In this document: positions 15,749 to 22,040 of the stretch, piece by piece
Numbering within the stretch: position 1 is the stretch's first letter
How the letters are laid out: the number at the start of each line of letters is the position of its first letter
Source: a virus
IMG/VR virus record: IMGVR_UViG_3300009320_000083
Location: 1-31,284 of that record
DNA length: 31,284 nucleotides
Strand: one strand, 5' to 3'
Position numbers and translations under genes: made by a program
Notes under the pieces: model-generated
Database searches by the model: none
What the model saw: the letters and a program-made list of their open reading frames with translations, nothing else
What the model was told of the DNA's origin: nothing

Positions 15749-16431
15749 TTCACGCCGTGGATGATGGGGTAAGTCAACATGTCTTTGACTTTTTTCCTAA
15801 TTCTCTGCTTTGATAGCTCGGCTTGTAAAGGATCTTCAGTCCTGTCTTTGACTTTTTTCCTAATTCTCTGCCTTGATAGCTCAGCTTGTAAAGGATCTGT
15901 AGAATCAACAGATCCCACGCGGCCGGTGAATGCCTTCAAGATCAAGTCTTGCTGTCCGGGCTTTTGGGACAAGCTTTGGGCCGTTTGAGGCGAGATATAG
16001 GCGGCCGACTCCAGCGCCTTACTGCCGGTGATAGTACTATCCACGAAGCTGCCGGAGATCAGGGGATCTTTGGCGAGGTGGGGATTAAGATGGTAGAGAG
16101 AATCAAACGCCCGCTGAACTACTTTTGCCGGAGCCTTGCGTTTGAGATGCGGATTAGCAGATATCATAGCTTTATACGCTTGAGGCTTAGCCACCCGATG
16201 CCGGATATGTTTTACTACCTTATCCACGCCGACAGCGGCAGCCGTAAGGCCAGCTCCTACCACACCTCCGACCACGGCATCGGCCGTTCGTTGGCCGAGC
16301 TGCCCGCCAGTAAATGCTTTGCTAAACTGATCAGTGAACGATGCCAAGAACCCGGCACGCTTCTCCCTTAGCCGAATTCCCACCAACTGATCGTGCACGT
16401 CATCAATAGCAGCTTTGTGAGTAGCTTCCAT
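15745..16431 (-). CDS. Unknown pre-protease protein with tandem C-terminal repeat, 228 aa
   Basis: I start at the ATG at 16431 (MEATHKAAID), which overlaps the preceding stop as TGATG and has GGGGA upstream; an in-frame start at 16479 would overlap the neighbour by 49 bases. It has a helical N-terminus, a Gly/Ala/Val-rich hydrophobic stretch (VVGGVVGAGLTAAAVGV, about 52-69) that could be a membrane segment, and a basic middle (HIRHRVAKPQAYKAM; NPHLKRKAPAKVV). The C-terminus carries two 21-residue copies of DPLQAELS-[RK]-QRIRKKVKD. The gene couples to the protease (GTGA overlap). Function unknown; internal virion or core protein possible. Confidence 0.65.
   Translation of the reverse strand: MEATHKAAIDDVHDQLVGIRLREKRAGFLASFTDQFSKAFTGGQLGQRTADAVVGGVVGAGLTAAAVGVDKVVKHIRHRVAKPQAYKAMISANPHLKRKAPAKVVQRAFDSLYHLNPHLAKDPLISGSFVDSTITGSKALESAAYISPQTAQSLSQKPGQQDLILKAFTGRVGSVDSTDPLQAELSRQRIRKKVKDRTEDPLQAELSKQRIRKKVKDMLTYPIIHGVK
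15780..15898 (-). repeat. 63-bp-period tandem duplication, two copies
   Basis: A 56-bp unit at 15780-15835 recurs at 15843-15898 with only two mismatches. The period of 63 bp equals 21 codons, so the frame is kept. It encodes the doubled basic DPLQAELS-[RK]-QRIRKKVKD segment. Near-identity at DNA level points to a recent duplication. Confidence 0.85.
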
Positions 16432-16736
16432 CAGTATCCCCGCTCTTGCTGTTTTTGCGCGTCGCGTTGAGCCTTCCATTGCTTGGCGCGAAAGATGCCC
16501 TGCTGAACTGTATCACTATCCTTTAGCTTCTTGGCCCCACCTATTGCCAAAGCATGCGGCGCATATCGCCCAGCAAGCAAGGCAACACGATTCTTTACAC
16601 CAGCAGTCTGCATGGCATTCTCGATCGCTTTACCAGATCCAGTGAGAGCTTCCTGGCCACCACGCAAAACTCTCATGACAGCGCCTGCACTTTTTGATCG
16701 AAGTGCGGCCAGTGTTACACGAGCTTGATCTCTCAT
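16431..16736 (-). CDS. Small basic Ala-rich protein, 101 aa
   Basis: The start is the ATG at 16736 (MRDQARVTLAALRS), six bases after AGGAGG and overlapping the preceding TGA as ATGA; the open frame upstream to 16757 is not needed. The protein is helical and strongly basic (RVTLAALRSKSAGAVMRVLR; KNRVALLAGRYAPHALAIGG; IFRAKQWKAQRDAQKQQE). It has no membrane or zinc motif. Basic charge suggests binding to nucleic acid or to an acidic partner. Family unknown. It lies in a four-gene overlapping run ending with the protease. Confidence 0.65.
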   Translation of the reverse strand: MRDQARVTLAALRSKSAGAVMRVLRGGQEALTGSGKAIENAMQTAGVKNRVALLAGRYAPHALAIGGAKKLKDSDTVQQGIFRAKQWKAQRDAQKQQERGY

Positions 16737-17578
16737 ACTCGTCCTCCTGCTCGACAAAGCTCTTTGATCTGATCAGATTGCTCATTAACGCCAGCCATTG
16801 TGTGGTGCATTAGCGAGTAGGCCTTAGCCGTCTTCTCAAACTCGCTAAAGGCGATCATCAACGGATGATCAGGATTTGGCTCTCGATCGGAACTGGCAGT
16901 TTTTGCCAGTTCCATCTCAAATCCTTGCTCTCCCAGATCCATCTCACAGACTGGACGCACTATATCTATGGCCGCTTTGACCGTTGCCAGATCTCCAACG
17001 GCGTTCCACGCGCTAGCGATCTTGTTCATAGCCTCGCCGTTCATGATCGCAGATCGAACTTCGCGCACGAGCGTGCGAGAAGCTTCCTCGCAATTCAGGG
17101 AAGCTTTTGCCAATTTCGGACGGAAGAAGTTTTGGAGCCGCGCGACATTAGTTTGCAACTGCGCCAAATCGGGGGGATTTTTGACAGCCGCCACCTTCTC
17201 TTTCGGCAGTCGAAAAGCCGCCTCCAGCGGATCTTCCCGCACCACTTCCTTGGCTTTGCCAGTCGGCTTTTGTGTGTAGTCAGACATGGTAGGCACCTTT
17301 GCAGCTTGTTTTCCTAGCGCTCGTGCTACATCTTTTGGATCTGCGAGTCCACCATCAAACTCGATAATACGAACATCGCCGCCTTTTTTCCACTCTTTCT
17401 GGTAGGCTGCGTGGTTTGCAAATTCGCACGTGCGTTGTATATGATGAGCGTTTACTGGCTCTCCTTTGATCACTTGAATTACAGCATCGGTCAGCGGAGC
17501 GCCAGCGCTGTACAGCTCTGCTGCACGCACTCCCCAACTTTCAAGTCGGGTTTTGGTTATTTGACCTCTACCGCTCAC
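16733..17578 (-). CDS. Unknown protein, 281 aa, first gene of the protease transcription unit
   Basis: It starts at a GTG (17578), about nine bases after AAGAG. Residues 20-95 form a helical domain (LTDAVIQVIKGEPVNAHHIQ, RTCEFANHAAYQKEWKKGGD, then FDGGLADPKDVARALGKQAA). From memory, a domain of this pattern (helix pair, then AN-x-x-AY, then LADP) recurs near head genes of other large phages; not verified. The rest is helical with KEKVAAVK, MNKIASAW, LAKTASS and FEKTAKA motifs. It faces the plus-strand regulator across a 31-bp intergenic gap, so the two may share control. Function unknown; head assembly or an internal virion role is inferred from neighbours. Confidence 0.7.
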   Translation of the reverse strand: MSGRGQITKTRLESWGVRAAELYSAGAPLTDAVIQVIKGEPVNAHHIQRTCEFANHAAYQKEWKKGGDVRIIEFDGGLADPKDVARALGKQAAKVPTMSDYTQKPTGKAKEVVREDPLEAAFRLPKEKVAAVKNPPDLAQLQTNVARLQNFFRPKLAKASLNCEEASRTLVREVRSAIMNGEAMNKIASAWNAVGDLATVKAAIDIVRPVCEMDLGEQGFEMELAKTASSDREPNPDHPLMIAFSEFEKTAKAYSLMHHTMAGVNEQSDQIKELCRAGGRV

Positions 17579-17604
17579 GTATATACACTCTTACTTTCGA
17601 GAGT
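17561..17604 (+). promoter_or_regulatory. Promoter and possible operator between divergent genes
   Basis: TTGACC (17561-17566) and TACACT (17584-17589) are spaced 17 bp, matching a sigma70-type promoter in five and four of six positions, and would start transcription about 14 bases before the ATG at 17610. An inverted repeat, ACTCT and AGAGT (17587-17604), straddles the predicted start. It could bind the helix-turn-helix protein encoded immediately downstream and give autoregulation. Confidence 0.4.
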
Positions 17605-17609
17605 ATCAC

Positions 17610-18347
17610 ATGCCCAATCACCTGAGAAGAGACCAAGTTGATCTGAATACAGCCGCTGCTATTCTAGGGGTAGGCACTAGAACAGTGGGCAGATATATAC
17701 GCATGCGTCTTCTTAAAGCAAAACGCGTAGGCCCTAGGAGATGTTATGCTATCAATCGATTTGCTGTAGAAGAACTAAAACAAAACCCCCCGGATATTAT
17801 TAGCAGAACTCCTTTCGGCCGATTACGCATTCGCGTCAATGCAGTCATTCAGCAGATCGAAAGTATTGAACGCCGGCTTGATCTCTTAATGGAGGCCAGC
17901 GGCCTCAATGTCTCAGGCCTTAGAGATGCTACGGACGAGGAATTGATCGCACTCCATAAAGAGGCAAAAGAATTCAAGGCAATAGATCACAAAAAGATTA
18001 CATTAGATCATATCCAAACATGGTGTCCGATCTTTGCACAACTTACTACGCTAGAGTTTGATCGACTGCTGAACCTCGTTCCAGAGGTTAGGCCTTGGAT
18101 GCCATTCTACGATCTCTGTATTCGATTCATGAGACATACACGCCGGCGTAATGCCTTCCGGACTTCTTGGCACTCTCAAGAAGCTTACCGACTTCTTGAG
18201 CGCGGCCGCAAAAATCTAGAGACTGCGATTATTGTGGTGACGGAGATGGTAGCCTATCGAACAGGTAGCGCCGCCGCTCAAAGACTTGATGCAGTAGCTC
18301 CTGCCAGAGACAACCTCCTTCGTATGGTTCGCGCACTCGAAAGATAG
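17610..18347 (+). CDS. Helix-turn-helix DNA-binding protein (MerR/excisionase-like N-terminus), 245 aa
   Basis: This is one of two genes against the main polarity. Residues 10-58 form a winged-helix or MerR/Xis-like domain: LNTAAAILGVGTRTVGRYIR is the helix-turn-helix, and VGPRRCYAINRFAVEELKQ is the wing and following helix. Residues 70-105 are a likely coiled coil (VNAVIQQIESIERRLDLLME) for dimerisation. The C-terminal 140 residues are helical and aromatic/Arg-rich with no domain I recognise, and no sensor cysteine cluster. GAGAG upstream is a weak ribosome site. It may regulate its own promoter or the divergent late genes, or serve as a recombination directionality factor; no integrase is in the window to support the latter. 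Confidence 0.75.
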   Translation: MPNHLRRDQVDLNTAAAILGVGTRTVGRYIRMRLLKAKRVGPRRCYAINRFAVEELKQNPPDIISRTPFGRLRIRVNAVIQQIESIERRLDLLMEASGLNVSGLRDATDEELIALHKEAKEFKAIDHKKITLDHIQTWCPIFAQLTTLEFDRLLNLVPEVRPWMPFYDLCIRFMRHTRRRNAFRTSWHSQEAYRLLERGRKNLETAIIVVTEMVAYRTGSAAAQRLDAVAPARDNLLRMVRALER

Positions 18348-18390
18348 TGCAAAAAGCCGATCGTTTATGGTGATAAGAAATGTAATAGTG

Positions 18391-18407
18391 GGAGCAAGCC
18401 AAGCTCC
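18391..18407 (+). terminator. Weak hairpin after the helix-turn-helix gene
   Basis: GGAGC and GCTCC pair across a seven-base loop and are followed by TGAATATTTCTTT. The stem is short and the T tract interrupted, so termination would be partial. It lies in the 95-base gap between the two plus-strand genes, and could limit read-through into the membrane-protein gene. Confidence 0.3.
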
Positions 18408-18413
18408 TGAATA

Positions 18414-18429
18414 TTTCTTTGCAAAGAAA
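18414..18429 (+). promoter_or_regulatory. Perfect 16-bp palindrome abutting a ribosome-binding site
   Basis: TTTCTTTGCAAAGAAA is its own reverse complement and runs directly into the AGGAGG of the gene starting at 18443. It could be an operator for a dimeric regulator such as the upstream helix-turn-helix protein. As RNA it could only fold with a reduced loop, so a DNA role is more likely. Confidence 0.4.
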
Positions 18430-18442
18430 GGAGGAAACAAAA

Positions 18443-18811
18443 ATGGCGCCAAAAAAGAAGGCGGATGAAAAATCCGAGCAGCAGAAGTACTCGGAGGACG
18501 TGGCCGAGATGATGAGCAAGTTGAGGCCCGTCATCAATGAGCTCAAGGGAATGGAGGCCGACCAGCGGCGCGAGTTCCTGCATGCGTTGAACGAGGCCAT
18601 GACCGAGGACGACGAACCGGGTCTGGTGAGCCGTCTCTGGGCCGACGGCGTCGGCGGGAAGACCGTGGTCATCATCGGCTTCGGTGCCATCGCCTACGGC
18701 GTGGCCGAGCTGATCACCAGACTCGCGGCCAAGCGCTCCTTCTGGAGCGTCTTGGCTGGGCAGGCCCCGTTGGAGGACCTGCAGGAGGACGTGGAGCGCC
18801 TCGCGGCCTAA
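18443..18811 (+). CDS. Single-pass membrane protein, 122 aa
   Basis: The ATG at 18443 has an ideal GGAGG eight bases upstream; an in-frame TTG at 18419 lacks one. Residues 1-60 are charged and helical (MAPKKKADEKSEQQKYSEDV; MEADQRREFLHALNEAMTED). Residues 73-94 (KTVVIIGFGAIAYGVAELITRL) form one transmembrane helix, followed by a short basic/aromatic segment and an acidic amphipathic end. There is no signal peptide cleavage site. Codons are G+C-richer than the gene before it. It has its own ribosome site and a strong terminator, and lies between late genes of opposite strand. A moron-type cell-envelope function such as superinfection exclusion, or a holin-like role, is possible; neither is shown. 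Confidence 0.75.
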   Translation: MAPKKKADEKSEQQKYSEDVAEMMSKLRPVINELKGMEADQRREFLHALNEAMTEDDEPGLVSRLWADGVGGKTVVIIGFGAIAYGVAELITRLAAKRSFWSVLAGQAPLEDLQEDVERLAA

Positions 18812-18824
18812 TCCCCACCCAAGC

Positions 18825-18856
18825 CTCTCACCCCTGAGAGTGCATTGTAGTACAAT
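18825..18856. promoter_or_regulatory. Two extra inverted repeats in the convergent gap
   Basis: CTCTCA/TGAGAG (18825-18840, loop CCCC) and ATTGTA-G-TACAAT (18844-18856) stand before the main terminator. Neither has a T run in either direction. With the terminator they form three adjacent inverted repeats between converging transcripts. Confidence 0.35.
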
Positions 18857-18862
18857 CCCACC

Positions 18863-18886
18863 TTGCCCCGTCCGGGGCAATTTTTT
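18863..18886 (+). terminator. Strong intrinsic terminator of the plus-strand cassette
   Basis: TTGCCCC and GGGGCAA pair across GTCC and are followed by six T residues, the classic form for rightward transcription. The T run overlaps the TerL stop codon (18885-18887), so it blocks the plus-strand transcript from running into TerL antisense. Read leftward there is no T run after the stem, so TerL transcription probably passes through. Confidence 0.85.
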
Positions 18887-20744
18887 AAGTTGCTAACCCC
18901 TTACGTCTGGTGGGTTGATCTGCGAAGTCTTGTTTTCGCGATGTCAGAATATCCGGACGAGGATATCTGATCATACTGGCGAGAGCACAGTACAAGATCG
19001 CATGGTGTGCATCGTCGGTTGTTCCCGGCGCGTGCTTGTACTCCATCTGGCGCAAGCGCTCGTTATACTCGCTAAAGATATTTAGAATGTCAGAGCCGTA
19101 GGGATCTATGAAGTCGTCCCAACAAGGCAGTTCGATCTTTTTCTGTACCATCGCGCGGAAGATGTCGGTCATGACTTCCGTACGGTGAACCATAAAGCGA
19201 CCGAGACCATCATCGAAATAGATCTTCGCTTTCTTCTGAGTTGGATTGTACTGATACTTAAAATATTTCTCCGGCCCGAAGACCTGCATCAGCGCGTGGT
19301 TTCGATCAAAACCACCGCCATAATCAGCACCTGCCATCGTAGCTTTAAACTTATTCAAAATATATTTGATCTCTACAATTTGCACATCGGGATCTGCCGA
19401 TGCTCCCACAAAGCGGTGGATCCAAAAGATGGTAAACTTGCCCGTGCCCATGTAAGCGCCCAAAGCAATAACCGTATATGAATTCTCGCTAGTTCCCCAA
19501 TCGATCCCCGCAAATATATCCTTGTCTCGCAACATCGAATGAAAGTGCTCAAAATCGCCAAGACGAAGTTCTGGATTACAACAAGCTTTGAGTTGAGCTT
19601 TTGTGATCGGCCGTACACCGCTATCATGGCTGATTCCTACTACCTCATTAAGAAATCTTGCCCTGCTGTACTGCTCTTGTTTTGTTAAAATTTGATCCCA
19701 TTCTTTTAAGATCCAAGGAACCATCAACTGCGGCAGACGATATCCCTCAAACGTAACTCGCTCTTTATTATTATTATTGATCGGGTTTAAAGATGCCCAG
19801 GTAGCGTCTGGATGATAAGGATTGATTGATCTTCGGCATCGACTGCAGATCAATCCCCTTTTACCTATATTCTTTTCGCGCAAAATATTCCAAAACCAGG
19901 TGCTTTTATCTTTTGCCGCCCCACATGCTTCGCAAGGAACGGCCCATTCATTTTGGGTACTGAACTTATGCCAGTAGTGTTCGAGCGTGTTGTCCGTGCT
20001 TTTTGGCGTGCCTGCATACAGAAAGAGCTTGAAGTCAGAGTGGCTGGCGCACTCCTCAATTACCGGCAAATTATCCACCAAAATATCTTGGATTTCATCC
20101 ACCTCTACCAAATCTGCTCTGATGCCACGAACTCGATCCGCGTTTAGGTAAGCGTATCTGATTCTGATAGATGAGTAGTTGATGAAGCGTTTATGAAAAA
20201 CAGCATTCGTGAGTTTCGTATTTGTGTAAGCTTGGACAGTTGGGCTCATTTCGATCGGTTCTGCAATCCGATCGTTGGAGAAAACTTTGGCCTGGAAGGC
20301 CGAGGGAGCGACGAATAAAGCCTTGAAAGCATTGTTCAAGCAGCAATACCCGAGAGTGCGATTGCCTAATGAGGTTGATTTCTCGCACTGACGTCCGGAC
20401 ACGAACAAAACCTTCTTAGCGTCGGTATCATATATCTTACGAAGGTACGGTCTCTCATTAAAAGAGAAGGCATCGATCTTACCTTCAGACGGAATTCTGA
20501 TCGCAGTTTCTGTGAAATCAGAATTGGAGAGATGATAAAACTCGGAGAGCTGCGCTTCCGATGGAGTGACATCTGGTGCTATTGTATCGAAATCATATTC
20601 TACCGGATCTAGATACTCCCCCTCGTCACTAAGATCGTACCACGGCTCTTCGTGAATTGATCCATCGGGGCCCTGGAAGGCGAGGCGTACGGGTACTATC
20701 CGTTGATCATGGTAGGATTCAAAGCTGTTTAGATCTACGATCAC
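18885..20744 (-). CDS. terL: Terminase large subunit, 619 aa
   Basis: The packaging motor ATPase and headful or site nuclease. The ATPase has Walker A SGRQCEKST (116-124), with Glu in place of the usual second Gly, and Walker B LVEVDEIQD (212-220). A zinc ribbon, CEAC (271-274) and CSRC (300-303), lies between the ATPase and nuclease domains, as in some GpA-like terminases. The RNase H-type nuclease has D415 (AGIDWG), D474 (AGADYGGG) and D577/D578 (TTDDAHHA), all intact. Length is typical. The start is GTG, directly after an in-frame TGA and overlapping the upstream stop as GTGA, with no clear ribosome site, so it relies on coupling. Identification is firm. Confidence 0.95.
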   Translation of the reverse strand: MIVDLNSFESYHDQRIVPVRLAFQGPDGSIHEEPWYDLSDEGEYLDPVEYDFDTIAPDVTPSEAQLSEFYHLSNSDFTETAIRIPSEGKIDAFSFNERPYLRKIYDTDAKKVLFVSGRQCEKSTSLGNRTLGYCCLNNAFKALFVAPSAFQAKVFSNDRIAEPIEMSPTVQAYTNTKLTNAVFHKRFINYSSIRIRYAYLNADRVRGIRADLVEVDEIQDILVDNLPVIEECASHSDFKLFLYAGTPKSTDNTLEHYWHKFSTQNEWAVPCEACGAAKDKSTWFWNILREKNIGKRGLICSRCRRSINPYHPDATWASLNPINNNNKERVTFEGYRLPQLMVPWILKEWDQILTKQEQYSRARFLNEVVGISHDSGVRPITKAQLKACCNPELRLGDFEHFHSMLRDKDIFAGIDWGTSENSYTVIALGAYMGTGKFTIFWIHRFVGASADPDVQIVEIKYILNKFKATMAGADYGGGFDRNHALMQVFGPEKYFKYQYNPTQKKAKIYFDDGLGRFMVHRTEVMTDIFRAMVQKKIELPCWDDFIDPYGSDILNIFSEYNERLRQMEYKHAPGTTDDAHHAILYCALASMIRYPRPDILTSRKQDFADQPTRRKGLAT

Positions 20745-21193
20745 TCAATTTCGTTGTTCAGTATGGCTACAAGCTGATGGCCAACTTGATCGATCCGAGC
20801 TGGTTTTACTGGCGAGGGTTTTTTGTCGACGTTCGGAATGATCGCGAAGTACGCTTTTACCTCATCCCGATAATCGTAATCTGGCGTATCAGCCGGGAAG
20901 ACACTTCTGATCGCAGCTTGAATCGCCAGGCCGAAGTGCCCCTTTCCCCAGTAACCATTAGGGATCTTAGCCCCGCGCCAGAAATGGAAGATCAAATGCC
21001 CGTCCTTAAACAAATGAGTCATACGAACAAAATCATTATCCACGACTTCAATCTCATCTGGCACGCCGTCCTCAACTTGTTCCAGCGGGAGTGCCTGATC
21101 AGCAGACAAATGATCGGCCCCCATCTCCCTAATCCGATCGTCCGGTACATCCTGGATGGTTGTGTGCTTAATATCGGGCTTTAAATTATTCAT
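20741..21193 (-). CDS. Unknown protein directly upstream of TerL, 150 aa
   Basis: I start it at the ATG at 21193 (MNNLKPDIKH): AGGAGG lies five bases before, while the upstream in-frame ATG at 21220 has none. The N-terminal 60 residues are acidic (TIQDVPDDRIREMGADHLSA). The remainder looks like a compact alpha/beta domain (FVRMTHLFKDGHLIFHFWRG; NGYWGKGHFGLAIQAAIRSV). It overlaps both neighbours. Position suggests a packaging accessory or small terminase-like role, but I see no helix-turn-helix and recognise no family. Confidence 0.65.
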   Translation of the reverse strand: MNNLKPDIKHTTIQDVPDDRIREMGADHLSADQALPLEQVEDGVPDEIEVVDNDFVRMTHLFKDGHLIFHFWRGAKIPNGYWGKGHFGLAIQAAIRSVFPADTPDYDYRDEVKAYFAIIPNVDKKPSPVKPARIDQVGHQLVAILNNEIE

Positions 21194-22040
21194 CAGATCC
21201 TCCTGTGTTCTCCGAGTCATTTCCGGCCGAGAGTAGATCTAGCTCAACCACTTTCGCTGTATCTACTCTCATCCGGAACTTCTGGAAGGTTTTAATTACC
21301 TCTTGCAGCGGTTTGCCGCTACGCTGCTGCATCTCATCGGCTAAAGATACAACAGATATGTATGTTTTTAACGTCCTCGCGGCCTTGGCACTTGCAGGCC
21401 GATGTTCAAGCTCCAACGCCTTACGATAAGCAATTTGAGCCATGTGGAGTGCCGCTTCTGTGAGATCAATTTGCGGCGCATCCACAAGACCCAACTCATG
21501 CGGTAATTGATCATTTACGACAGTCTTGTCAAGTGAGAGAGCGAGCGAAAGAGGGTACCACTCGTGTCGATCTATTATATATGAACTCCACTGCCCGGAG
21601 GACATGACTCCTTTGTTCCAGAAATAAAAAGAGTAATCGCGTAATCCAGATACCGTGAGTTTGATCTCCGTGATCGGCTGCGCGCGCCGAATGATCGTAG
21701 TAGGTGATATATCAGCTAAGAGCATAGGCTCGATCTTACTTCTCAACAATCTATCTTGAAGTATAGCGTGAGCTTCCTTAACTGCGAGCGTCTCGTGCCA
21801 CAGGTCATGAATCCTGTGCTTTCTAAGCCACTTCTTAGTGAGAACGTGTTTCGGGTCTTCTAGCTTGATCGGATCTGGGAAGGGCGCTAACTCTTTTCTA
21901 AGATCGTCTAAGTATGCTGTACTGACTGAGTCGATGTCAAGAGGCTCAACCATTTCTCTGATATCAAGCACATCGCACTCCGGATCGGAGAGCAAGAACT
22001 TGAGGAAATATTCGGAAGGGCTTCTTGCCTCATGAATCAT
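21186..22040 (-). CDS. Unknown protein two genes before TerL, possible packaging component, 284 aa
   Basis: The ATG at 22040 overlaps the preceding TGA as ATGA with no clear ribosome site. The N-terminal 100 residues are helical (SPSEYFLKFLLSDPECDVLD; TAYLDDLRKELAPFPDPIKL; KHVLTKKWLRKHRIHDLWHE). ILQDRLLRSKIEPMLLADIS followed by PTTIIRRAQ may be a helix-turn-helix, so a DNA-binding small-terminase function is conceivable. The middle has FYFWNKGVMSSGQWSSYIID. The C-terminal helix region (LTEAALHMAQIAYRKALELE) resembles a repeat or coiled coil. I do not recognise a family. Confidence 0.65.
   Translation of the reverse strand: MIHEARSPSEYFLKFLLSDPECDVLDIREMVEPLDIDSVSTAYLDDLRKELAPFPDPIKLEDPKHVLTKKWLRKHRIHDLWHETLAVKEAHAILQDRLLRSKIEPMLLADISPTTIIRRAQPITEIKLTVSGLRDYSFYFWNKGVMSSGQWSSYIIDRHEWYPLSLALSLDKTVVNDQLPHELGLVDAPQIDLTEAALHMAQIAYRKALELEHRPASAKAARTLKTYISVVSLADEMQQRSGKPLQEVIKTFQKFRMRVDTAKVVELDLLSAGNDSENTGGSDE

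Noticed and set aside
18365-18880. A 171-codon minus-strand frame over the membrane-protein gene
   Set aside because: The plus-strand frame has an ideal ribosome site, a transmembrane helix and a following terminator; the minus frame has none of these.
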